NCBI GenBank assembly: GCA_963742205.1
Contig: CAVUKZ010000003.1
Location: forward strand, 107,474-171,473
DNA length: 64,000 nt
Direction: 5' to 3'
Source of the DNA: WHSW01 sp963742205
Lineage (GTDB): Bacteria > Actinomycetota > Thermoleophilia > Solirubrobacterales > 70-9
The notes beneath the pieces are model-generated. The model was not told the origin of the DNA and ran no database searches. It worked only from the letters and a program-made list of their open reading frames with translations. This document shows, in pieces, positions 18,525 to 28,262 of this stretch. Numbering within the stretch: position 1 is the first letter of the stretch; each line of letters starts with the position of its first letter. Position numbers and translations under genes: made by a program.

Positions 18525-19844
18525 GCGGCGCCCGATGGGTCGGCTCGGCCGGCGAGATCTGGCTCGGGTCGTTGTATTCGGTCCCCGGCGGCGGCGGGAT
18601 CGGGCCCTCGAGCAGCGGGTCGCGCCGCGCCGCGCCATCCACTCCTCCAGCCGCCGGCGAAGCTCGGCGAGCACCGCCGCGTTCTCCGGATCGCCCACCA
18701 CGTTGCGGCCCTCGTTGGGGTCGAAGACGAGGTCGTAGAGCTCCTCGCGCTGCACGCGCTCGCGCGCCCACCCGTGCTCGACCAGCAGGTTCTTGCTCTC
18801 CGAGTCGTCGCAGTTGGCGAGCACCGGGTGCGGGTCGTCCTCGAACCGACGGATGTACTTCCACCGCTCGGTGCGGATCGCCCTCTGCGGCTGGTAGGCC
18901 GCGTGGTAGGTCATCTCGGTGAAGACCTCGTCGTGGATCGCCGCGCGCTCGCCGCGCACCAGCGGCATCATCGAGGTGCCCTCCAGCCACGGCGGCGGCT
19001 CGATCCCGGCGAGCTCGCAGATCGTCGGGTAGATATCGAGGTGGCTGACCATCGAGTCGATCACCTTGCCCCCGGCGAAGCCCGGGCCGCGCATGATCAA
19101 CATCACTCCGGTGCCGCGGTCGTAGAGCGTCGCCTTCGCCCCGGGGAACGCGAGCCCGTGGTCGGTCGTGCAGATGATCAGCGTGCTCTCCAGCAGGTCG
19201 AGCCCGTGCAAGGCGTTCAGGACCGCGCCGATCCCCTGGTCCAGCGACCGGGCGCTGGCCTTGAACGCGGCCATGTCCTGGCGCGTGCGGGGCGTGTCGG
19301 GGAGGTTCGGCGGCGGCAGCGAGTAGAGCGTGTCGCGAACCGACACCGGGGCGGCGAAGCTGCGATGGGTCTCGAAGAAGCCGACCGAGTGAAAGAACGG
19401 CTCGCGCGCGCGGCGCAGGGTCGCGATCGCGGATGGCGCGATCTCCCGCGCGTCGTGGGTATCGACGTCGACCACCTCGTCGTAGCCGAGCTCGGCGGGG
19501 TCGTTGGAGATGTGCTGCTCGCCGATCAGGGTCGAGCGATAGCCCGCCTGGCGCAGCGCGTGCACGAGGTGGTGTGAGTAGTCGCGCAGGCGCCAGCCGC
19601 GGTGGGCGAGCCCGAGCATCCCGTTGCCCACCCCGCCCTGGCCGGTCAGCAGGCACGCCCGGCTGCCGGAGCAGGTCGGCATGGCGCAGAACGCCTCGCG
19701 GAAGAGAACCCCCTGGTCGGCGAGCAGCTGGATGTTCGGCGTGGGCACCGCAAAGCCGTACGGCTGCACCCACCGGCCCGTGTCGTGGGAGTGGATGTAG
19801 AGGATGTTGGGCGGTCTGCCCTGTGGCCCCGGGGCCGCGCTCAC
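18490..19844 (-). CDS. Sulfatase family hydrolase with CSGSR active-site motif (one frame break)
   Basis: Arylsulfatase-superfamily hydrolase without signal peptide, so cytoplasmic. GTG 19844 overlaps the sulfotransferase stop (GTGA). Metal-site blocks: NILYIHSHDTGRWVQPYG at the N-terminus and CTTDHGLAFPGAKATLYDRG later. The nucleophile region is FCAMPTCSGSRACLLTG, where the formylglycine core CxPxR reads C-S-G-S-R: the key Pro is Gly. Near 18632 the frame shifts in a GCGCGG repeat; the alternative frame supplies the usual tail DPLLEGPIPPPPGTEYNDPS. About 450 residues when repaired. It may cleave sulfate esters made by the neighbouring enzyme, or be a non-sulfatase member such as a phosphohydrolase. 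Confidence 0.85.
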
Positions 19845-20752
19845 GCGGCCGCCCCGGCGGCGGGTACGAGGTCGAACTGGGTGCCCAGCTTCAGATCGGC
19901 GTAGCGCCGCGTCCAGTCGTCGTTGATCCCGTCGGACTGCTTGCGCATCCGCGGCTTCAGCTCCTGGCCCTCCGGGAGCGCGAGGTCGAGGCGCTCGAGC
20001 ACGCTGTGCGTCGACGCCTCGTAATCGGCGGCGAAGTTCTCGTACAAAACCAGCACCGGCTTGATCCTTGCATGCTCGAAGAACGCGTCCCAATGTGCCT
20101 CCTCGGCGAGGATCTGGCCGAGCAGGTGCTCGATCGCCCCGTAGTGGAAGCGCAGCTGCGGCCGGTGGTCCTCGAGGAAGCTCTTGTACGGCGGCGCGCC
20201 GGCGTCCGAGACGCCGCTGCCGCTGTTCGCATCCTCCTGACGCCAGGTCGCCGTCTGCACCGCCTTCCACAGCGAGACCGCCTGGCGGACCTTGTTCGCC
20301 CGCACGACCCGCACGAACTGCAGGTCCGGGAACACCTCAGGCAGCACTTCGGCGATCGAGAGCTCGCTGTAGGTGGGGATGTTGCGCAGCAGGCTCACGA
20401 AGTCGCCGAAGTAGCCCCACATCAACTTCGCGCCGAAGACCCCGTTGGGCGTCGTGCCGGCGTTCATCGCCCACTCCAGGTAGCGGTCATAGGCGGCGCG
20501 GCTCCACAGCGGCGAGCGCTGCTGGGGCTCGTCACCGATCCCGCGCTCACCCAGGTGGTCGAGGATCGACCGGTCGTCGACGCCCTCGAAGTACTCCTCG
20601 GGCCGCCGCGGGCGCCCCGAGTGGCGCAGCGCCTCGAAGTACTCCTCGGGCCGTCCCGCGACGCCGGTGTCGGTGAGCGCCTGGCAGACGAGCGTGCTGC
20701 CGCTGCGCGGGGTCGCGCAGACGAGATAGGAGCGTTGCGGGCGGTCGGTCAT
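19841..20752 (-). CDS. Stf0-type sulfotransferase
   Basis: PAPS-dependent sulfotransferase related to mycobacterial Stf0, which sulfates trehalose at the 2-position. It has 303 residues from ATG 20752. The 5'-phosphosulfate loop is RSYLVCATPRSGSTLVCQAL. The family words GRPEEYFEALR, TTPNGVFGAKLMWGYF and VRVVRANKVRQAVSLWKA (3'-phosphate binding) are present. It is translationally coupled to a sulfatase-family gene, and divergent from a persulfide dioxygenase gene across 60 bases. A sugar acceptor is likely from the family, but which sugar is not shown. Confidence 0.9.
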   Translation of the reverse strand: MTDRPQRSYLVCATPRSGSTLVCQALTDTGVAGRPEEYFEALRHSGRPRRPEEYFEGVDDRSILDHLGERGIGDEPQQRSPLWSRAAYDRYLEWAMNAGTTPNGVFGAKLMWGYFGDFVSLLRNIPTYSELSIAEVLPEVFPDLQFVRVVRANKVRQAVSLWKAVQTATWRQEDANSGSGVSDAGAPPYKSFLEDHRPQLRFHYGAIEHLLGQILAEEAHWDAFFEHARIKPVLVLYENFAADYEASTHSVLERLDLALPEGQELKPRMRKQSDGINDDWTRRYADLKLGTQFDLVPAAGAAA

Positions 20753-20760
20753 TGTCTACT

Positions 20761-20766
20761 ATCTTA
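20761..20766 (-). promoter_or_regulatory. Candidate -10 (TAAGAT) of the sulfotransferase operon
   Basis: TAAGAT on the minus strand ends 8 bases before ATG 20752, so the transcript may be leaderless. It sits within CTACT-N14-AGTAG (20756-20779), a small inverted repeat between the divergent genes that could bind a regulator. Confidence 0.35.
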
Positions 20767-20812
20767 GTCAGAAAAGTAGGGTTAGTCGTGTCGTGCGAAG
20801 ATCGACGCGACG

Positions 20813-22214
20813 ATGCTCTTCAGGCAGATCATTCACGAGGACCTCGGCTGCGCTTCCTACCTGGTGGGCGACGTCGGCGAGGGGATCGCCGCGGTCGTCG
20901 ACCCGCAGTGGGACATCGAGCCATACCTCCACCTTTCCCGATTGCACGGGGTTCGAATCGAGCACGTGCTCGAGACCCACAACCACGCCGACCACGTTTC
21001 CGGGCACGGACGGCTCGCCCGCGCGACCGGCGCCACGATCCACATCCACCGGCTCGCCGACGCCGAGTACCCCCACGAATCGTTCGACGACGGCTGGGTC
21101 CTGCGCCTCGGCGAGGTCGAGGTCGAGGCCATGCACACCGCGGGCCACCGGCCCGAGCACACCTCCTTCCTGATCCGGGCCGGCGCCGGCGGTGAGCCGG
21201 TGGCCGTGCTCACCGGCGACTCGCTGTTCGTCGGCGACGTCGCGCGCCCGGACCTCGCGGTCGAGCCCGAGGAGGGCGCCCGCGACCTGTATCGCTCGCT
21301 GCACGAGCGGCTGCTCAACCTGCCGCCGGCGGTGGAGGTCTGGCCCGGGCCACCTGGGGGGCTCGATGTGTGGCAGCTCCGGGATCGACCACCGGACCTC
21401 ATCGACGATCGGCTACGAGCTCGCGCACAACCACGTCGTCGGCTTCGCCACCGCCGACGCGTTCGTCGCCGACGCGATCGCGTCCCTGGGCGACCGGCCG
21501 CCGAACGTCGAAATGGTCGTCGGGCTGAACCGCGGGCCGCTCGTGGAGGAGCTGGGGACGCCGGCGCCGCTGAGCCCGCGCGCCGTCGAGGTCGCGATCG
21601 CCGAGGGCGCGCTGCTGGTCGATGCGCGCACCAACGACCAGTTCGACGAGGCCCACATTCCCGGGGCGATCAGCGCCTCCGCCTACGACACGGGATTCGC
21701 GACCAAGGTCGCGCAGGTGGCGCCCCCGGACTCAGAGCTGATCGTGGTCGCCGCCTCCGACGGCTACGAGCTCGCCGCGTCCGATCTGCTCGCCTCGGTT
21801 GGCCTGCGGGTCCGTGGCTTTCTCGTCGGCGGGATGACCGCCTGGCGCTCGGAGGGCAGGCCGGTGAGCCGGCTCGAGCAGATCGACCCCGACCAGCTCG
21901 CGGCGCGGCTCGAGGCCGACGACGAGCTGGTCGTGCTCGACGTCCGCGACGCCTCCGAGTTCGCCTCAGGCCATATCCCCGAGGCCGTCCACATGCCCTA
22001 TGGCGAGATCGGCAAGCGGGCCGGCGAGCTTTCCCTCGAACGCCCGATCGCCACCGTGTGCAGCGGCGGCAAGCGCTCGGGCCTCGCCGCCTCGCTGCTG
22101 CAGCGGGAGGGCTTCAAGCAGGTGATCCACGTCGGCAAGGGCGGCGTCGGCACGTGGAAGCGCGCCGGCCATCCGATCGACACCGGCGAGGCCAGCCCAG
22201 CGCGCACCGGCTGA
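20813..22214 (+). CDS. Persulfide dioxygenase-like MBL fold fused to two rhodanese domains (one frame break)
   Basis: The N-terminal metallo-beta-lactamase domain is of the ETHE1/persulfide dioxygenase type: ETHNHADHVSGHGRLA (HxHxDH), MHTAGHRPEHTSFLI and VLTGDSLFVGDVARPDL. Two rhodanese domains follow. The first (ALLVDARTNDQFDEAHIPGA) has VVAASDGYEL where the catalytic Cys loop should be, so it looks inactive. The second (VVLDVRDASEFASGHIPEA) has TVCSGGKRSGLAA with the catalytic Cys. An extra C near 21350 breaks WPGHLGGSMCG; repaired length 466. The likely role is oxidising or transferring persulfide sulfur in the cytoplasm. Divergent from the sulfotransferase operon. Confidence 0.9.
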
Positions 22215-22223
22215 GGCCGCCCC

Positions 22224-23870
22224 TCAGGTGAGGGAGCGCTCGAACGACGTGTGGAGCTTGCGGTCGTCGGTCTCGGGATCCCCGGTCGTGCGCTCGAGCT
22301 TCATCGCCGCCGAGTGGGAATCAAGGGTTAGCGTCGCGACCTGGTTGTCGAAGCACGGGCCCTCGACGAGGCGCCAGCGCACCCGCTCCCGCGGTGCGCC
22401 CGCGAGCCGGGCGAGGGTGCTGAACGCCCGCGCCGGGATCCGCGTATCGCCGAGGTCGATCGTCTTGCGCTCGCGGTTGTCGAGCGCGTTGCGAAACGGC
22501 GAGCAGACCGCCTGCCAGACGTTGCTGCGAACCCCTGCGGACCGCGGGTAGGCGAGCTCCGCCAGATACGCGTGGTGAACGTCGCCCGAGAGCACCGTGA
22601 TCGAGGCAGGCGGCGCGCCGAAGGCCCCCGAGCCGACGCGCCCGATCAGCTCGGTGAGCCGGTCGAACGACTCGCCGAAGGCCGCCCAGTGATCGAGGTC
22701 GACCGTCCGCCGCAGCTTCTCCGCCTGGCGCGCCGCGGCCGCCCCCCAGGCACCTCTGGCGACAGCCTCCCCCCAGCGCTCGACGTGGTGGAGAGCGGGC
22801 GCGAGCACCAGCGGGTCCGAGGTGCCGATCAGCAGATGCTCGAAGTCGCCGCGCAGGTGCTGCTCCAGCCACTCCCACTCCTCGGGGTTGAGCATCGAGC
22901 GCCGGTCCTCGTCAAGCACGCGACCGATCCGGGAGTCGATCACGATCAGCCGGGTCGAACCGAGGTCGCGGCAGTAGCTCCAGCGCGCCCCGTCCCGCGC
23001 GCCGCGCTCGTTGGCCGCGAACTCGCGGAGCACTTCCCAGCCGTCGTCGGCGTCCCTGATCCGGGCCAGCAGGTCGCTCTCACGCAGGAGCTTTGGCGAC
23101 AGGTTGCCCGCGAACTGGTAGAGCCAGTAGCTCGCGAGGCCGGCGCACTCGCGCTCGGCCCACCAGTCGAGCTCGCGCATGTCCTCGACCCAGGCGGCCG
23201 AGATGTTCCAGTCGTCGTGGACGTCGTGATCGTCGATGACCATCGACGTCGAGACCGTGGACAGCAGCCAGCGGATGTGCGGGTCCTCCCACGACTCCCG
23301 ATAGAGCCGGGTGTACTCCTCGAAGTCGGCGACCTCCTCCCCTGGCGGCTTGCGGATGTCGCGCCGCTTGCGGATGAAGGCGATCGTCTCCGGCGAGACC
23401 TCGTCGGCGTAGACCTGGTCGCCCAGCATCACGAGCACCTGCGGCCACTCCTGCCGATCGCCGCGCAGCATCTCGACGACGAGCGTGTACAGAGCGTCGA
23501 ACTCGCGTCCTTCGGGGTGCTCGCCCTTCGGCAGCACGTACGGGCCGTGATGCGGCAGCGAGACCCGGCACGAGCCGAAGGCCAGGCGCAGCGGACCCTC
23601 GGCCCCAAGCGTGCGGATCGCGCTCGGCGGGAACTCGGAGTCGGGCTCGGGCCAGCGGCGCTCGCCGTCGAGGGCGACCTCGTACTCCGTCGACGATCCC
23701 GGGTCGAGGTCCTCGACGATCACCAGCGCGTAGTGGTGTCCGCCGACGCAGAAGGTGGGTTCGCTGTGGCCGAGCACCTCGACCTCGCAGGCCTCGTCCG
23801 TTTCGACCCACAGCACCGCCTCGGTCTCGCCGACGTAACGCAGCAGGGGTCCGAGGACGAGCTTGGCCAC
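22224..23870 (-). CDS. PhoD-like alkaline phosphatase family protein
   Basis: A 548-residue metallophosphoesterase of the PhoD type from GTG 23870. An N-terminal Fn3-like region (LLRYVGETEAVLWVETDEAC) precedes the catalytic part: RLAFGSCRVSLPHHG, QVLVMLGDQVYADEVSPE, STSMVIDDHDVHDDWNIS and TVLSGDVHHAYLAELAYP hold the metal-binding Asp, Asn and His residues. There is no obvious signal peptide, unlike classical PhoD with a Tat signal, so it may be cytoplasmic. The genes on each side do not reveal its substrate. Intact. Confidence 0.87.
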   Translation of the reverse strand: MAKLVLGPLLRYVGETEAVLWVETDEACEVEVLGHSEPTFCVGGHHYALVIVEDLDPGSSTEYEVALDGERRWPEPDSEFPPSAIRTLGAEGPLRLAFGSCRVSLPHHGPYVLPKGEHPEGREFDALYTLVVEMLRGDRQEWPQVLVMLGDQVYADEVSPETIAFIRKRRDIRKPPGEEVADFEEYTRLYRESWEDPHIRWLLSTVSTSMVIDDHDVHDDWNISAAWVEDMRELDWWAERECAGLASYWLYQFAGNLSPKLLRESDLLARIRDADDGWEVLREFAANERGARDGARWSYCRDLGSTRLIVIDSRIGRVLDEDRRSMLNPEEWEWLEQHLRGDFEHLLIGTSDPLVLAPALHHVERWGEAVARGAWGAAAARQAEKLRRTVDLDHWAAFGESFDRLTELIGRVGSGAFGAPPASITVLSGDVHHAYLAELAYPRSAGVRSNVWQAVCSPFRNALDNRERKTIDLGDTRIPARAFSTLARLAGAPRERVRWRLVEGPCFDNQVATLTLDSHSAAMKLERTTGDPETDDRKLHTSFERSLT

Positions 23871-23944
23871 GGACGTGTTCTACCCCTCTCCGGGCGCCGG
23901 CGAAACGCTGGCGCCGGCGCGCGGTTTGTGAAAGGCTGCGGCTG

Positions 23945-26136
23945 ATGCAGGGGGTTGCTCGAATCAGGACGGTCATCGTCGGCGCGATTGCGGTCGCGGC
24001 CGTCGTCGTCGCCACGCCCGCGTCGGGCTCGACCCTCAGCTGCGACGGCACGGCGCGAGCCGGCGCCGGCGGCGCTCCGGAGCTGCTCACGAACTGCGGG
24101 AGGATCGACCCGTCGCTCGGCGCAAACGCGGCCGCGGCCCGCGCCGTCGACCGGCTCGCTCCCAGCCTCGGCGTTCGTCCCTCGAGCCTCGGCGTCGCCG
24201 AGCGCCGACCGCATCCCCGGCGGCCGCATCGTGCGGTTGCAGCAGAGCGTCCACGGGATCCCCGTCCTCTACGGCGAGGTCGTCCTCGGGTTCAGCGAAG
24301 GCGGGGCAATGCGCTGGGTGCGCAGCAGCGCGATCTCAGAGCCCCCGCAATCGCTTCACGCGCTGATCGACCGCGGGCGGGCACTTGGCATCGCCAACGC
24401 GTCGATCGGCGACGGCACCGCGCTTCGCGACGCGCCCACCATCGAGCGGGTCATCTACCCCAGCGGCGCCGCGAGCGTGCTCGCGTGGCACGTCGTCCTA
24501 CCCACGGCGGCGCCCCCGGCGGATTGGAACCTGATCGTGGACGCCCGGAGCGGAGCGATCGTGGACTCCTGGAACGCGATCGCCGACGCCAACTCGGCCT
24601 CGATCTACGACCCGAGCCCGGTGCAGACGGCCGGCACCTACACGGGCTTCAACGACGCCAACGACGCGAACTCGACCGCGCTGACGAACGCCCGGCGTGA
24701 CGGGCGTCCCGCTGACGCGACTGAACCCGTCGGTGGACACGCTGAAGGGCGACTTCGCCGACCTCACGGCGACCGGGATCGACCAGACCGGGACTCTGCC
24801 CTACATCCCGGGCGCCGCTCACTCCGCCACCCGGGACTACAACTACATGCGCGCCGACAACCGCTTCGAGGAGGCGAACGTCTACGCCGCGATCACCGGC
24901 GCCCAGACCAAGATTCAGCAGCTGGGCTTCACCGACGCCAACAATCGCTCGATCCCGGTCGACGTCCACTACGACACCGTCGACAACTCGTTCTACTCCA
25001 GCGACGACCACGCGCTGCACTTCGGCGACGGCGGCGTCGACGACGCGGAGGACGCCGACATCGTCCTGCACGAGTACGGCCATTCGATCCAGGACAACCA
25101 GGTGCCGGGCTTCGGGCCGGGCGTCTCCGACACCGAGCAGGGCGCGATCGGCGAGGGCTTCGGCGACTTCTTCGCCGGCATGTACTACCTCGAGCACGGC
25201 AACGCGACCTACCAGGCCAACCGCCGCTACTGCATCGGCGAGTGGGACGCGACCTCCTACAACGACTTCACGGGCGCGAACAACGGCAGCGGCTGCCTGC
25301 GCTGGATCGACGGCACGAACGAGTTCGACGGGACCGACATCGGGCAGTACCCCGGCACTCCCACCGAGGTCCACGACGACGGGCGCTTCTGGTCGGCGGC
25401 GATGACCTGCATCTTCGAGGGGCTCGGCGGCAACGTCGCGGCCCGCGACCAGACGCTGAAGCTGGTCCTCGCGCAGAACGCGATGCTGGTCCCCGACGCG
25501 TCGAACAACGCCTTCGAGGACTCGGTGGCCGCGCTCCGCGTAGCCGACCAGAACATGTTCGGCGGCGCCGACGTCGACCTGATCAACAACTGCGCCTTCC
25601 AGCGCCGGCTGATCGCGACCCTGCCAGGTGGGGACGCGACGCCGCCGCAGGTCCAGGCGGTCGTCGACCCCGCCCAGCCCGACGGCGACCACGGCTTCTA
25701 CCGGCGCGACGTCCAGGTCAGCTGGCAGGTCACGGAGCCGGAGGGCTCGGTGACGACTTCCGGCTGCGGCCCGACCACGATCAACGCGGACACGCCCGGC
25801 ACCACGCTCACCTGCACCGCGACCAGTCCCGGCGGCGTCGGCTCGCAGTCCGTGACGATCAAGCGCGACGCGACCAAGCCGGACACCGACATCAAGTCCG
25901 GGCCGAAGAAGAAGACGAAGAAGGCGAAGGCGAAGTTCAAGTTCAAGTCCGACGAGCAGGGCGCGAAGTTCGAGTGCTCGCTCGACGGGGCCAAGTTCAA
26001 GTCCTGCGACTCGCCCGAGAAGTTCAAGGTGGATCCCGGCAAGCACAAGCTCGCCGTCCGGGCCATCGACAAGGCCGGCAATCAGGACGGCAGCCCGGCC
26101 AAGTACTCCTGGAAGCGCAAGCCGAAGCGGCGCTGA
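23945..26136 (+). CDS. Secreted zinc metalloprotease (fungalysin/M36-like) with Ig-like tail (two frame breaks)
   Basis: Exported peptidase of about 729 residues after removing two extra bases (near 24190 and 24691). It has a signal peptide (VGAIAVAAVVVATPASGS) and an FTP/PepSY-type propeptide (RIVRLQQSVHGIPVLYGEV). The catalytic domain has IVLHEYGHSIQDNQ (HExxH) and, 30-odd residues on, AIGEGFGDFFAGMYY, which supplies the third ligand Glu; NEFDGTDIGQYP matches M36-like enzymes. The C-terminal part is an Ig-like domain (TTSGCGPTTINADTPGTT) plus a Lys-rich repeat (KAKFKFKSDEQGAKFECS) seen on many Solirubrobacterales surface proteins. It ends in a terminator-like stem shared with the convergent gene. 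Confidence 0.85.
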
Positions 26137-26153
26137 CGCTTCAGCGCTGCTTC
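26124..26153. terminator. Bidirectional hairpin between convergent genes
   Basis: A 13-bp stem with a 4-base loop: GAAGCGGCGCTGA, loop CGCT, TCAGCGCTGCTTC, with one G-T pair. There is no U-tract, as is common for high-GC terminators. Both stop codons (TGA 26134-26136 on plus, TGA 26143-26141 on minus) lie in the stem. Confidence 0.65.
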
Positions 26154-27393
26154 GCCTTCAGGTTCCCGACCACGCCGACCCGGAACCCGAGCCACGGGTA
26201 CGTGTAGTCGTAGAACTTGTTGTCCTGGGGCTGCAGCCCCACGGCCGAGAGCCAGAGCTGGTAGGCGGGGGCGTTGGAGATGCCGCCGTGCAGGCGCCGC
26301 CACACCCGCGGATCGTGGTTGCCGGCCGGCGGCGGCGTGATCGTGTCGGTCCACTCGACCGCGTTGCCGCCCTGGTCGAGCGTGCCCCACGGTGACCGGG
26401 TCCTCTGCCTGGCCGACGGTGCCGAGGCTGCCCTGGTAGGCCTCGGCGTAGGTCGTCGGATCGATGCCAAACGGGTTCACGCTCGAGCAGTCATCGGCTG
26501 ACACGGCGGCCGGACACCAGCTGGGTGCCGCGACGCCCGACGCGTGGTAGGTGGCGAGCGGCTGCGTGGCGGCGTTCGTGACGTTCCCCGTCGTCGGGTC
26601 GAGCGTCGTCGTGCTCGGGGCGGTGGCGGTGTCGTCGCCGAACACCCCCGCGTTGGTCGGGTACTTCCAGTAGGAGTAGGTGCCGCCGCCGCTCGGGTCG
26701 AAGTAGGCCGCCTTCATCCACTCGTCCTGGCTGGGCACGACGAAGCCCTTCTTGTGGCTGCGGGTCGCGCCGGTGCGCTTGTTCCGGGCGAGGTCGTACA
26801 TCCCGCGCCCGCTCTGCTCGGACAGGCGGACCCGGTAGGTGACGTACTTGATCGCGCCGTTGGCGCTGGCCGTCTTGGAGAGCAGCCGGCCGTTGTAGAG
26901 CGAGTTGACGAACCGGGCGGCCTGCAGGAAGTTGGCGAAGCCGTAGGGCTTGTCGGCCCACTGCGGATAGCCGACCGAGTAGTGGTGGCCTCTGCGGCGC
27001 CTTCGACGACTCGTTGATCTGGCCGTACTTCGGCCACGCCGACGAGCTCTCGACCCCCTCGTAGAGGTCGTGCGGGTCGCTGCCGGTCGGGTCCACCGTG
27101 TTCAGGAACGCGACCCACTGCTTGACCGTGATCTCGAGCTCCCCGATCCCGTACTGGTAGGAGACGCCGCCAACCGACTGACAGCCGGCGGAGGTCTGGG
27201 GGGCGTCAGAGCAGGATTGGTAGATGGCGTCCGTGAACGGGACCACGGCGACCGATGCGTTCCCGGGCGCGCCGACCTTGACCGTTCGCACCGTCACGGT
27301 CGCGGCCGTGGCGGCGCTCGCCGACACGGCGAGAATCGCCGCCGTAATTACCGCGCCGATCACCGCTCGCGTCGTGGGCCCGGCTGTCGCCAT
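26141..27393 (-). CDS. Secreted SUMF1/FGE-fold protein (two frame breaks)
   Basis: Exported protein of about 416 residues after removing two bases (near 26990 and 26390). Signal peptide: RAVIGAVITAAILAVSASAA. The body carries the formylglycine-generating-enzyme superfamily pattern: VPFTDAIYQ, ELEITVKQWVAFLNTVDPTG, PYGFANFLQAARFVNSLYNG, GFVVPSQDEWMKAAYFDPSG, DQGGNAVEWTDT, LHGGISN and PWLGFRVGVV. The two C-terminal catalytic cysteines of true FGE are not seen, so it is more likely a lectin-like or unknown member. The nearby sulfatase is 7 kb away and cytoplasmic, so a maturation role is not supported. Convergent with the protease. Confidence 0.8.
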
Positions 27394-27461
27394 CAATTCC
27401 TCCTCCAGTGGGTCGCCGCACCTCCTTATCGGCAGTTCGGCGGCGATCCGCGAATCGGGCG

Positions 27462-28262
27462 CTAGCCGAGGTCCGCGAGACCCTCGTCCGGGGTCGACGC
27501 CTCGGCGTGCAGGCGACGCGGGATGCGGCCGGCCCGCCGGGCCTCATACCCGGCCTCGACCGCCTTGCGCATCGCGCTTGCCATCCGCTCAGGGTCGGCC
27601 GCGCGCGAGACGGCGCTGGCGAGCAGCACGCCGTCGCAACCCAGCTCCATCGCCTGCGCGGCGTCCGAGGCGGTACCGATCCCGGCGTCGCAGATCACGG
27701 GGACCGAGGCGCCCTCGACGATGATCCGCAGGTTGTAGGGGTTGCGGATCCCCGAGCCGGACCCGATCGGGGAGCCGAGCGGCATCACCGCCGCGCACCC
27801 CGCCTCCTCCAGCCGGCGCGCGAGGATCGGGTCGTCGTTCGTGTAGGGGAGCACCACAAAGCCCTCGCCCACCAGCGTCTCGGCGGCGCTCAGCAACTCC
27901 GGCGCGTCGGGGAGCAGGGTGCGGTCGTCGCCGATCACCTCGAGCTTCACCCAGTCGGTCTCGAAGGCCTCGCGCGCCAGGTGGGCGGTCCGGACCGCGT
28001 CGCGGGCCGTGTAGCAGCCGGCCGTGTTCGGCAGGCAGAAGAGGTCGAGGCGCCCGACCAGATCGATCAACGACCCCTGCGCCTCCGGGCTCACCCGACG
28101 CAGTGCGATGGTGACGATCTCGGTCCCGGAGGCGACGAGGGCGGTCTCCATCTGCTCGAGGCTCCGAAAGCCGCCGGTGCCGACGATCAGGCGCGAGCGC
28201 CACTCCCGAGTCGCCCAGGGTCCAGGTGCTGGTTGCTCGTTCGCTCGTCGTTCGTTGCTCGG
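27462..28262 (-). CDS. thiG: Thiazole synthase ThiG (one frame break, no clear start codon)
   Basis: Forms the thiazole phosphate of thiamine from DXP, dehydroglycine and ThiS thiocarboxylate. The main frame has METALVASGTEIVTIALRR, KLEVIGDDRTLLPDAPE (Schiff-base Lys), MPLGSPIGSGSGIRNPYN and VICDAGIGTASDAAQAME. Upstream, RSRLIVGTGGFRSLEQ continues it, but the first residues TWTLGD are in another frame; removing one T near 28223 gives TLGDREWRSRLIVGTGGF as in homologues. No ATG, GTG or TTG lies between the thiS stop and TWTLGD; this gap is filled by a GAGC/GAAC-rich repeat. The true start is therefore unresolved. Last gene of thiO-thiS-thiG. Confidence 0.88.
   Translation of the reverse strand, partial: PSNERRANEQPAPGPWATREWRSRLIVGTGGFRSLEQMETALVASGTEIVTIALRRVSPEAQGSLIDLVGRLDLFCLPNTAGCYTARDAVRTAHLAREAFETDWVKLEVIGDDRTLLPDAPELLSAAETLVGEGFVVLPYTNDDPILARRLEEAGCAAVMPLGSPIGSGSGIRNPYNLRIIVEGASVPVICDAGIGTASDAAQAMELGCDGVLLASAVSRAADPERMASAMRKAVEAGYEARRAGRIPRRLHAEASTPDEGLADLG
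28227..28260. repeat. GAAC/GAGC-rich short repeat before thiG
   Basis: Low-complexity run of GCTCGTTCGCTCGTCGTTCG type between the thiS stop and the start of thiG. It has replaced or obscured the expected start codon and ribosome binding site. Possibly related to the short repeats in recQ and the branched-chain E2 gene. Confidence 0.4.

Noticed and set aside
26141..27393. Formylglycine-generating enzyme that matures the 18.5-kb sulfatase
   Set aside because: It is secreted, the sulfatase is not, the catalytic cysteine pair is not visible, and the sulfatase lacks the CxPxR substrate motif.
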